From Phoronis australis (taxonomy: Eukaryota; Phoronida; Phoronidae), in the NCBI GenBank assembly GCA_002633005.1, contig NMRA01000094.1:822840-886839 (forward strand): a stretch of 64,000 nucleotides of DNA. The letters run 5' to 3'. The translations under genes and the position numbers were made by a program. Shown in pieces: positions 20,601 to 28,400 of this stretch. The notes below the pieces were generated by a model. The model was not told where the DNA came from and ran no database searches. It was given only the letters and a program-made list of their open reading frames with translations. Numbering within the stretch: position 1 is the stretch's first letter; every line of letters begins with the position of its first letter.

Positions 20601-23529
20601 TTCGCCAAGTGTCGCTCCTCACTTTCAGTTTTATGTTTACTTAAGCTAGTGCCATTCAACTTCTTGGCTTTATTTTTTGCGCTCAGATTCTTCAACTTTT
20701 TATTTTTGATTTAAATAGTTTCATGTGGTGACAAAATTGTTGTAACGATAAACTTGTTAACAGTAGAAGTATTGTGACAGTTGTTACTGTGTCTACCAGG
20801 TGCTGACAGATAGAAGAACTCGAAGCAGTGATAATGAGAGCGATCCCATTGTGTGGACAAATGAAAGGGTGTGTGATTGGGTCAAATCTATAGACCTTGA
20901 GGTGAGTGAACTGATGTGGTTTTCATTATTGTTAACACTTTTCACTGATTTATAGAGATACAGTACATTAAAGACTGCTCCTTATTTAGCATTGACCAAC
21001 TACTGGTAACAAGTGCAGGCTGAACACACATGCTCACGTAATCACACTATCCTTAACTTAATTCACTTTGGTATTCAATGTGAACATTGCCTTTTTTGAA
21101 ATTGTTTTGGTCACATTAATGTAGGTCTGAAAAGTATTTTAATCTTTCTAGTCAATTTTTATAAAAAGGAGCATAACGGTTATTGAAACAGGAAACAGTG
21201 TATGTCTGACCAACTGAAAGGCTATTGTATTACTTTTAGTACCTGTTTCTAACATCATCGCTCCAGTTAAATGGTTAATGTTACGTAGCAGGTATCAAAT
21301 TGAAAATGGGCTCACAACACTACCATTGAGTTGAGTTATGAGAACAGTTCAGTTGTAAGAACAGTTCAGTTATGAGAACGGTTCAGTTATGAGAGCGGTT
21401 CAGTTATGAGAACTGTTCAGTTATGAGAACAGATCAGTTATGAGAACAGTTCAGTTACGAGAACAGTTCAGTTACGGGAACAGTTCAGTTACGGGAACAG
21501 TTCAGTTACGGGAACAGTTCAGTTACGGGAACAGTTCAGTTACGGGAACAGATCAGTTACGGGAACAGTTCAGTTACGGGAACAGTTCAGTTACGGGAAC
21601 AGTTCAGTTACGGGAACAGTTGAGCTACGGGAACAGTTCAGTAATGAGAACACATCTAACTGTCATCAGTTGACATTTTGAAAACTTGATCAATTTGTCA
21701 TACTTATTGTTTGAGGAATTGTTTCTATCGATGTCATAGTGCATGGAAGACAAGTAAAGCTTCAAAATACCTTTCATAGTAATTAAATTGCCTTTTATAA
21801 AAATATACATTCAAAAATGTCATGTTACCCTTTGACTTTGTTAAATGCTCTCAACTGGCTGCTGCTGATACGAAGGACATTGCGTGTTGACCTCATGTCC
21901 TACATTTATGTTGATTGCAGTATGTGCTGTCCTCTGTTGTACAATTATGTTGATTACAATATGTGTTGCCCTGAGTGGTACATTTATGTTGATTACAATA
22001 TGTGCTGCCCTCTGTCATACATTTATGTTGATTACAGTATGTGTTGACCTCTGGCTACACAATTGTCACTTTTCACTCTGTTACAGGAGTACGCCATCAA
22101 CCTTAAGGAGTCTGGTGTTCACGGAGCGCTTATGGTGCTGGAGCCCTCCTTCAATGCAGAGACACTGGCCACCGCACTTGGCATCTCTCCGTCTAAATCT
22201 TACATACGTCGTCATCTCACAACAGAATTTGACTCACTTATAGCTCCTGTTAGGTACGTAGCAGGTATATTATTAATGTAATATTTACAATGAGGATAGC
22301 CATAGTGTAGAATACAGGCATATTGTTTTTAAAATCATGATACTTAGTGCATGTTCTGTGCAAATGTTAGACGCGCTCATTTCATCTCAGATCTTTCTAC
22401 GGTTGTCTACATTTATATGTGTGAATTAATCTCATCCTCAATTCATTGACATGATACCCTCAGAAACACCTGCTTTTTGATATTGAATCTTGAAAATTAA
22501 AAATGATTGGAAGTTTGTGAGACACACTGTGGTGAACTGTACTGCCTCTCCAGTTTTACCCCCAATTCCAGCCCCCTTCATCGTTTCATAGTTATATCTT
22601 ACAAGTCACACATTAGTGTTTGTGATGGCTGCGAAGATTTCCCGTGTCTGAGAATAAAGTGTTCCTGTTGCCTTTGGTAGGTCAGCACTGGAGGCGTCAT
22701 TTAGTGGTAAGAAGAGAACAGGGGGAGGGTCATTGGGCAGATCATTCCATAAAAGTATCAAGACAGATACAGAGTCCAGCAAGAAAAAGCTTGTGTTCAA
22801 GGTAAGTAATACATGAGTGATGGTGATGACAGGTTTTGCCCCTCCCCCCATCTTTTCTTTTGCCCCTCCCCCCATCTTTTCTTTTGCCCCTCCCCCCATC
22901 TTTTCTCAGTCACACTTATGTTGAACATCAGGGTCGTTAGAAGCGAGGGAATTGGGGGCACGTGCCATCTAGTAATTTGCAGGCATCTGGGTTAAACTGT
23001 GGTATTCGGCATAGTGTGGGGCATAGTGTGGGGCATAGTGTGGGACATAGTGTGGGTCAAGAAAAGAAAGACATGGACAACAGAGAGAATATTTGTTGGT
23101 AGGGGCCCCATTTTTGCAGCATAGATCTTTAAGTTTTAAATGCTTAGCAAGGACTATTTGGTTTGTACCCCAATATTTTTTTACCTTTATACTCCTCGGA
23201 AAATGACTCCACCACTTCTAAGAGTGTATACCTGGCAGCTGTATGATGTCTATGTCTAGCCTTGAGTCAGATATTTGTGTTTTCAGTAACTACTCAGTAC
23301 AAAAACTAGCAAAAAATAGTTTGTGTTAAAAGTTCTCTAATGTCATATTGTACCTCTTTATTTAATTCTTTTACAGGGTTCTTTGGGTCGTGCTTTTAGC
23401 CGCAAGGCAAAACAAGACTTATCAGTGGCATCCCTCAGCACAACCGCCGACTCAACTGATTGTGATAAATCCAATTCATCCACAAGATCCCACTCATCCA
23501 GAGACCAGTTTCAGGGCATTGTAGTTTAA
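5454..23529 (+). CDS. KAZN: Kazrin (coiled-coil, three SAM domains), 5'-incomplete
   Basis: Coding exons: 5454-5666, 8662-8822, 9255-9401, 11048-11207, 11968-12171, 13536-13738, 14286-14398, 17569-17803, 20800-20901, 22087-22253, 22681-22801 and 23377-23529. All introns are GT-AG, phases match at every join, and the joined frame gives 658 codons plus a stop. Residues 1-190 are coiled coil, with stretches close to vertebrate kazrin such as ELARAKETL and RDFIRNYEE. Residues 227-294 are a basic Ser-rich linker. SAM domains lie at about 332-397, 412-474 and 497-567, and the C-terminal tail is rich in Ser and Lys. Kazrin in other animals is a cytoplasmic and junctional scaffold linked to desmosomes, the cortex and endosomes. 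The SAM part resembles liprin-beta, but the coiled coil is kazrin-specific. The first exon or exons are missing to the left. Human long isoforms are near 775 residues. Confidence 0.93.
6594..6683. repeat. 45-bp tandem duplication
   Basis: Two copies of a 45-bp unit starting actgtttcag and ending ctgtggtagtg differ at only a few bases. Because 45 is a multiple of three, the repeat leaves a minus-strand frame open across it, but that frame has no other sign of being a gene. Confidence 0.85.
7763..7975. repeat. 66-bp tandem repeat, 3.2 copies
   Basis: Nearly identical copies starting gacctc and containing gtaatgggttggattg begin at 7763, 7830, 7896 and 7962. The high identity points to recent amplification. 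Confidence 0.92.
8662..8822 (+). CDS. KAZN: Kazrin exon (coiled coil)
   Basis: The acceptor is ctcttccccag at 8651-8661 and the donor is aaacag^gtgaga. The exon enters in phase 1 and leaves in phase 0. It encodes MKSDRKRLKSEK through RDFIRNYEERMKES, the stretch most like vertebrate kazrin. Confidence 0.93.
8831..8950. repeat. About 40-bp degenerate tandem repeat next to a donor
   Basis: Three imperfect copies of a unit with ggctcagtt, cacataagggca and agctct start about ten bases into the intron after the donor at 8823. The exon itself is not included. Confidence 0.7.
9075..9254. repeat. About 40-bp tandem repeat ending in the real splice acceptor
   Basis: Four to five degenerate copies of a unit built on tgtcac, ctgtacttgtgcttctg and ttgaca follow one another. 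The last copy supplies ccctctgttgacag, the acceptor of the next kazrin exon. Confidence 0.7.
9255..9401 (+). CDS. KAZN: Kazrin exon (coiled coil)
   Basis: Acceptor ctctgttgacag, donor caacag^gtgagg, phase 0 at both ends. It encodes LALEKEECENEKWEI and LRGQLDLKEQT, matching the conserved KEKDLLEREKWEL and LRSQLDLK positions of kazrin. Confidence 0.93.
9402..11047 (+). other. Kazrin intron
   Basis: 1.6 kb with nothing recognised apart from a duplicated aaggccaaagcaataaaa near 10556-10590. Confidence 0.6.
11048..11207 (+). CDS. KAZN: Kazrin exon (end of coiled coil, linker)
   Basis: The acceptor is tatcttgcag and the donor is catgg^gtgagc; the exon runs from phase 0 to phase 1. It encodes SRQQMAQLNNDLKET and then a Ser/Thr-rich, Pro-Tyr containing linker (MPPPYQEYS). 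The coiled coil ends here. Confidence 0.85.
11208..11967 (+). other. Kazrin intron
   Basis: 0.76 kb. No repeat or gene was recognised. Confidence 0.6.
11968..12171 (+). CDS. KAZN: Kazrin exon (basic Ser-rich linker)
   Basis: The acceptor is ttatttccag. The donor GTATGA is weak and phase 1. It encodes KVNKKKNMKTLLAG, then SLSRVFTKSRNRRSLAVD, which parallels the KKKKEKMGFGSISRVF and RKSLD stretch of human kazrin. The 3' end of this exon is repeated three times in the following intron (12197-12310). Confidence 0.88.
12154..12310 (+). repeat. Exon-end and donor minisatellite, 38-43 bp x 4
   Basis: Units start with gcccctct at 12154, 12197, 12235 and 12273. The first unit is the end of the coding exon plus the real donor. 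The three intronic copies read gcccctctgtgttgg followed by gtgagtgaaggtgctg, with gcgagtg in the third. Two of them carry a GTGAGT donor that is closer to consensus than the real GTATGA. Reading through from the exon meets an in-frame TGA at 12213. Confidence 0.9.
12172..13535 (+). other. Kazrin intron
   Basis: Besides the donor array it holds a 30-bp repeat at about 12610-12693 with three copies of gtgctatttaagtttaaga. Otherwise nothing was recognised. Confidence 0.65.
13536..13738 (+). CDS. KAZN: Kazrin exon (start of SAM 1)
   Basis: The acceptor is gtcattgcag and the donor is ggaaag^gtgagg; the exon runs from phase 1 to phase 0. It encodes a linker and then LWKASQVLAWLE through ENIKSGK, the first half of SAM 1 (human kazrin: HWKAGTVQAWLE and ENVKSGK). 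Confidence 0.94.
13739..14285 (+). other. Kazrin intron
   Basis: 0.55 kb within the SAM 1 coding sequence. Nothing was recognised. Confidence 0.6.
14286..14398 (+). CDS. KAZN: Kazrin exon (end of SAM 1)
   Basis: The acceptor is tctctgcag and the donor is aaaatg^gtaaat, phase 2. It encodes VLLGLSDSELGSALGI and HRRKLRLALDDLRE, the second half of SAM 1. Confidence 0.94.
14460..16346 (-). repeat. Dispersed family A, copy 1, with CTCF-like motifs (contains N gap)
   Basis: The core runs from tgcgcccacatatttatatg near 15022 to cgctccgcgttgctcttgtt at 16346. It is the reverse complement of the copy at 41322-42943. Segments of the same family, with phrases such as tttcatgaaatttggcaca and cctagtggca, extend left to about 14460. 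Exact CTCF-core matches in reverse orientation lie at 15247-15258 and 15392-15403. A gtcc microsatellite lies at 15067-15100. There is no coding capacity. Confidence 0.8.
15525..16090. other. Assembly gap (566 N)
   Basis: A run of N inside the family A copy. Frames open only across N were ignored. Confidence 0.99.
16556..17457. repeat. 19-bp minisatellite, about 47 copies
   Basis: The unit is tgttttcgtatcaatcaaa with sporadic substitutions and a few 1-bp length changes. It contains no stop in any forward frame, and 19 is not a multiple of three, so all three forward frames stay open for 200-325 codons and cycle through the same 19-residue period. No splice or start context supports translation. 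It lies about 110 bp before the next kazrin acceptor. Confidence 0.95.
17569..17803 (+). CDS. KAZN: Kazrin exon (SAM 2)
   Basis: The acceptor is cttttgtttcag and the donor is agggag^gtgagt; the exon runs from phase 2 to phase 0. It encodes WVAHRWIQDIGLPQYSD, LIDGRLLNSMAKKDLEKYL and the helix KFHQISILHAVELLRR, the complete second SAM domain. Confidence 0.95.
17980..20615 (+). repeat. Dispersed family 2, two tandem copies, with ETS and YY1-like motifs
   Basis: Copy 1 runs from about 17980 to 18985 and copy 2 from about 19640 to 20615. Copy 1 opens with the palindrome cttggcgaaagaattttcgccaag. Both copies end in attgaacaagact, an atcatc-rich stretch and ttcgccaagtgt. A third tail lies at 19480-19630. 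The copies carry aagatggcgg (18292, 18459, 20096) and ETS-type cores (acttccgg at 18281, ccggaagt at 20081). There is no long ORF, and the type of element is unknown. The piece between the copies (18990-19470) has short repeats of ggacgccc and ggacaccct. Confidence 0.75.
20800..20901 (+). CDS. KAZN: Kazrin exon (start of SAM 3)
   Basis: Acceptor gtgtctaccag, donor cttgag^gtgagt, phase 0 at both ends. It encodes VLTDRRTRSSDNESDP and VWTNERVCDWVKSIDLE, matching human VVWTNQRVLKWVRDIDLK. Confidence 0.94.
21333..21657. repeat. 16-bp minisatellite, about 20 copies
   Basis: Units of gaacagttcagttacg or its variant with agttatga. The array divides into a left block of the agttatga type and a right block of the agttacgg type. 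Forward frames stay open, but no gene context is seen. Confidence 0.92.
21885..22060. repeat. About 41-bp tandem repeat before a splice acceptor
   Basis: Four to five copies of a unit with tacatttatgttgattaca and tatgtgctgccctctg end about 25 bp before the acceptor of the next exon. Confidence 0.85.
22087..22253 (+). CDS. KAZN: Kazrin exon (end of SAM 3)
   Basis: The acceptor is cactctgttacag and the donor is gttag^gtacgt; the exon runs from phase 0 to phase 2. It encodes EYAINLKESGVHGALMVLEP and RRHLTTEF, the most conserved kazrin/liprin SAM signature. Confidence 0.96.
22681..22801 (+). CDS. KAZN: Kazrin exon (C-terminal tail)
   Basis: The acceptor is cctttggtag and the donor is ttcaag^gtaagt; the exon runs from phase 2 to phase 0. 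It encodes a basic Ser/Gly tail (GKKRTGGGSLGRSFHKSI). It is less conserved than the SAM part, but phases on both sides fit. Confidence 0.82.
22833..22906. repeat. 23-bp tandem repeat x 3
   Basis: Three copies of ttttgcccctccccccatct lie 30 bp after the donor. A 12-13 bp repeat (catagtgtgggg, four copies) follows at about 23007-23056. Confidence 0.9.
23377..23529 (+). CDS. KAZN: Kazrin last coding exon with stop
   Basis: The acceptor is attcttttacag, phase 0, and the stop is taa at 23527-23529. It encodes GSLGRAFSRKAKQDL (compare LGKIGRGFSSKD in human kazrin), a Ser/Thr-rich run and the C-terminus QFQGIVV. Confidence 0.88.
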   Translation, partial: GSLGRAFSRKAKQDLSVASLSTTADSTDCDKSNSSTRSHSSRDQFQGIVV

Positions 23530-24258
23530 CTCCCTCTGTTGTCTTGTTTTGTTTCCGTTGCCATGTGATCAGTGCTGTACATCATGTTTAGATCTCTTTA
23601 TTTATTTCAACTGTCTTCATACATTTTTTGAAGCACTTCAATAGAATGTCGAGTTATTCAGTTTTAGGTAAGAAGTATATTAATATTATCAATTGTCAAT
23701 TTTTTGCAAATGTAATTTTAAAAATCTTTTATCATAGGAGTATTATATCTTATTTTTTGAAATGGTGCTAACTGGTTAAACTTTAATTATGAAATTGTCA
23801 CTACTATTTTCATGGCACTGTGATGAATCCAATTATTGTTGTTCAAAATTTTATCCACTCTCCACTTCTTCAACATGCCATCCATTTCTGACTTGCATTT
23901 TCTCCAAGATCTTAATGTAATACTATGTTTTTAAAAGCTTTGTTTTGATCAAAAAATATGTAGCAATAAATATTTTAATGTTATATAATCTGGTTTCCTT
24001 CTGCAATAGGATACTTAACATTTCCCACTGGTTAGTGCTTGTGGTTCACTCCAGACTGCTTGCTGCATGTTTTTCTCAAGTGTCCTCACCTTATCACTGG
24101 TCTACCTGTGTTGTTGGAAAATGTGTGTAGTTAATAGCCAGTAGTTTTTGTTTAGGACCTCTTGTTGAAGCAACGCACACCCAACACAAAGGAATGTGTA
24201 TGCTGCTCAGACAGCCATTGACATCCCTCCAGTCTCCACATTAAGTGAGTGGATTTGA

Positions 24259-24264
24259 AATAAA
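24259..24264 (+). terminator. Candidate kazrin poly(A) signal
   Basis: AATAAA about 730 bp after the stop, with a T-rich gttttgtttc stretch 30 bp downstream. An earlier AATAAA at 23965-23970 is an alternative. No transcript data were used. Confidence 0.4.
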
Positions 24265-24336
24265 AACTGCAATTCATATGGCTATATTCACGTTTTGTTT
24301 CATAAACCACACGTTGCCATGGAATATTGTACTAAA

Positions 24337-24342
24337 TTTATT
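24337..24342 (-). terminator. Candidate ABCB poly(A) signal
   Basis: AATAAA on the minus strand about 890 bp after the ABCB stop. It is the only canonical hexamer noticed between the two genes on that strand. Confidence 0.3.
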
Positions 24343-24984
24343 CAAATTCAACAACATCAAAGTACATGATCAAAGCCTGTGGTTCTGTTAAATGAACAAT
24401 TTTCATTTTAATATAAATATTTGTATAATATGTAAAGATCAAAAGAATTTAATTATGTTAAAATTAGCAAATAAATTAAAAACAGACCAAGTTCAATATT
24501 AATGTAGTAAATAAGTCTCCATTAAATAACAATTTATAAAAGACTGAACAAAACTTCAAAGCCGTAGAAAAAAAAATCATTTGGCAATATGTAATTATGG
24601 CATAGCAATGACTAGATCTCAAACAGTTATTACACAGCAAATCAAGAGGAAAGAAAGTCAATTAAAATATACATAAATAGTACTTCAGTGTGAAAAATTC
24701 TAAAATGTTTATGGCCCCACTGAAAATTTCTCATTTCAAGTAACTTTGATTTTAATATGTCATAAAAATCTGCATGTATTTATGAAATAATTTCTTTACA
24801 AATAGCTAATTTGTTGCTGACGTTTCATAATATACATCTTATAATATGATAAGTCATATAGTCAGAGGTAAACTTACAAAACATTCAAAACACCACACAT
24901 CATGCGATCACCACCACTTGTCAAAAATATGCACTGAAAAAACTGAATGTACATTCAAATTTGCTAGAACACTGGGCTTTGAAG

Positions 24985-25200
24985 GGTTCAGAATATGGGC
25001 TTAGAATTTTGTCAATAGTTGTAAATCATGGGTGTGTGTGGTGCACACACAACAGGCCTTGTAAAATTGACATCCAAGGTCATTGAAGTCCCAGTTGGTC
25101 TGTATAATCAAACACAGCTCAATAAAGGGTTTATGATCCTGGCAGAGAAGATAATTGTTTTTCTGTCCCCTATGAGTTTTGAAAAGTCAAGCCCAGAATG
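24985..25200. repeat. Dispersed family 3, copy 1 (in ABCB 3' UTR region)
   Basis: Same order of blocks as the copies at 33190-33430 and 54735-54990: tagaattttg, ttgtaaatcatgggtg, gtcccagttggtctgtataa, gggtttatgatcctggc and gtcaagcc. Its right end is 30 bp from the ABCB stop codon. Confidence 0.7.
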
Positions 25201-25229
25201 AATGTGCTGTGCCCACCATATGGCCTCAG

Positions 25230-25436
25230 TTAACTGGCCTCCACAAATCTCTGCCCTGCAGTCAGTGCGTAGTAGGCGCCTTTCTTTGCTACAAGCTCCT
25301 GATGAGTTCCTTGTTCTACCATCACACCATTTTCAATGACCACAATGTTATCAGCATTCTGGATGGTGGACAAGCGATGTGCGATGACAATGCAAGAACG
25401 ACCTTCACGCGCCCGATCCAATGCAGCTTGAACCAT
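25230..25436 (-). CDS. ABCB1-like: ABCB exon 27 (H-loop, stop)
   Basis: The acceptor precedes ATGGTTCAAGC, phase 0. It encodes [18 protein letters not shown] with the switch histidine, then the end of NBD2 and the stop TAA at 25230-25232. Confidence 0.96.
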   Translation of the reverse strand: MVQAALDRAREGRSCIVIAHRLSTIQNADNIVVIENGVMVEQGTHQELVAKKGAYYALTAGQRFVEAS

Positions 25437-28400
25437 CTAAGCAACACAAAATGTGATAATTCATTAACATTTGTCTTTTCAAAGCATAACTGGTTATTAC
25501 ATTCCTTGTTATTGTTAAAAGATGCTAACACCACCTTTGGGAGTTAGATGAATTATTTAATGAAACATTAAAAGTACAAGGAAGGCTCAACAATCGGGCA
25601 ATATTAACACATTAGAAAATTTTGGTCTTAGGTCAAACCGTTACAATGAAAGTTTATGAAAACACTCTACAGCATCCAGTGTTTCGACGGACTTAACATA
25701 GCATTATTTTCCAGGAAACACTGTATCAGCAAACATACAGCCTACATTGTAGTGGAGTTCTGGGATCATAGTATCTTGCTGTGTGTTTTGTATTCATATG
25801 TTTCTAATTTTCTCACATTCACCTATCATAGTCAGTTTTACCTGAATGTAATGGAGCATTAAGTCCATGGTAACATAAGATGTTGTATGTAGTGTATATA
25901 TCAATTTGTGATATGGATATCATGGTATGTAGTATATATATCAACTTGTGATATGGATATCATGGTATGTAGTATATATATCAACTTGTGATATGGATAT
26001 CATGGTATGTAGTATATATATCAACTTGTGATATGGATATCATGGTATGTAGTGTATATATCAACTTGTGATATGGATATCATGGTATTTTGTTAATGTT
26101 GACCACCATTGTACCTTTTCACTCTCCGTATCTAAAGCTGAGGTAGCCTCATCCAGCAACAGTATCCGGGGGTTACATAACAGTGCTCTCGCTATGGCAA
26201 CCCTCTGTTTCTGGCCTCCCGACAGCTGCGTCCCCTTCTCACCAACCATGGTACTGTATCCCTGGTAAACAATCACAATTTGTCATGCACGCAGCCAATG
26301 ACACCGTAGACATATTGTAAAATGTTTGATGAAGTGTCCATTGTGACATCTGCTAATAAATGTTACTTGTCATCTCAAAAGCTTGTGTTTTCAAGTCTAA
26401 TGAAACAACATATTTACATTTGTAAAACTGGAAAAACTGGAAACAGCAAGAAGTTTATGTTAAAGCTTGTCACAATTCATCACGAGAGATCAGAGCCTGT
26501 ATGCAGCTCAACAAATCTTTACATCAAATCTTGCCACGGCTCATTATGAAAGGTGAGCCTGTATGCACCTTTACAAGTCTACGTCAATTCTTGTCATGAC
26601 TCACTATGAGAGGTGAGCCTGTATGCACCTTTACAAGTCTACGTCAATTCTTGTCATGACTCACTATGAGAGGTGAGCCTGTATGCACCTTTACAAGTCT
26701 ACATCAATTCTTGTCATGACTCACTATGAGAGGTGAGCCTGTATGCACCACTGCACAGTAAATGACAGTAATTGCACAAAATAACAAAGCATGTGATCAT
26801 GACATGGTGATCAGCTCAATATACACCCTGGAATATATGGTCAGAACAAGCAAGCCTATTAACCTTCACATCGTTTCGCAAATATTTTGTTTTCTTAACT
26901 ATTAACTATATTCAACACACGTGGCTGAAATCACATGTGATTTAAACGACTTGATATTATGAAATGGGTCTCAAAATTGAACTGTTGGTTATTCAAATTC
27001 CAGATGATTTTAAGATTTCGAAAGGACAGTTCATTATTGCGTGAGACCAGGCTCTACAAGTTGGCTTGTGTCATTCTATGACCTCATCAAATAACGAACT
27101 GTTAGTTCTTTGCCAACCCAGGAGTCTGTTTCATGGAAAGTTACTTAAGACAGAAGTTTGGTCTTACTCAACATAACTATTTCTGAAAAATAATTAAATC
27201 TCATTAGAGCAAAGGTGCAGTCTCTGAGAACGTACACATAACTGCTAGTTACTAAGATAATTTCTGTAAATTATTTCAGGACTGTGATGCAACTCATAAT
27301 TACATGGCTAAGTGACTTAAAACTTAAGATAAAAACACGCTTCACAATTGGCATTACGCTCCCACTTCACCATTAGTGAAAACCGATTTAGCCAAGTAAC
27401 TTTGTCTGAAACTATGTTAAAGGTTAAATAATTTCACCAGGCAAAGTTAGTCCAGAAAATCTTTCAGTGACTAAAATATCAACATGATCAAGCATGTCAA
27501 GTAATATAGAGTACAATCTCACCTCAGGCAGAGACACTATAAAGTCATGTATATTGGCCTTCTTAGCCACCTCCATAATGTCATGGTCTGCTACATGTCC
27601 GTCCACTCCATAGGCGATGTTATCACGGATGGAGCAGTCAAAGAGAACAGGCTCTTGGCTGACCACACTGATTTGACTACGCAGCCAGTTGACGTTCAAC
27701 TCTTTGATGTTGGTATCGTCTAAGAACTGTAAACACCACAGAATGAAAAGAACAAAACCATTTTTAATGTGTTTAAGGAGCACAGATGCATGCTACTTAT
27801 ATTTCATCAAATATGGTCGATAAATGATATTACACCAGATTCGTCTTGATACCTCCGTGGAATAACCGTGTCACATGCCTAAGTACTAACTTAGAATGTA
27901 CTGTCATGTGACACTGTTATTGCAGGGGAGATAATGAAAAGTGTGGCATATGTTAAACTACACATACTTTATGTAGGTCAATGTTATTAGCCTCGGTTGC
28001 TGGGCGAATGTTATTAGCCTCGGTTGCTGAGAGAATGTTATTAGCCTCGGTTGCTGGGCGAATGTTATTAGCCTCGGTTGCTGGGCAGAGTAAGCATTTT
28101 CACTTGGCCTCCGGCCTCGTCTAATAATATTCACCCATATAAAAACACATCAAGTTTAACATATTTTATTATCCTACTAACAGAGCCAGTTATGTCACAC
28201 TAAACCCTCTTCAGTGTAAGTTTCAGTTGTTTTACACCATGAACGTTAGATGAAATTTCTGACTTAATAAGATAATTAGACACTCATAATTATATTTAAG
28301 TCCCAGGCATCACTTATTATATCAAACAATTCTAAAGTGGACATCAAACTTGAGTGGCCCACTAATATTGTTTTTGAAGCAATCTACCAACTCCATTTGG

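Larger units (their letters stand above)
23530..25229. other. Intergenic/3' UTR region between convergent genes
   Basis: The two stop codons face each other across 1.7 kb of AT-rich sequence. Candidate poly(A) signals lie at 23965 and 24259 (+ strand) and 24337 (- strand). A copy of dispersed family 3 occupies about 24985-25200, inside the expected ABCB 3' UTR. No other gene was recognised. Confidence 0.75.

Noticed and set aside
5454-23529. Naming the + strand gene liprin-beta
   Set aside because: The SAM part resembles liprin-beta, but the coiled coil (RDFIRNYEE, LRGQLDLK) and the SAM signatures match kazrin much better.
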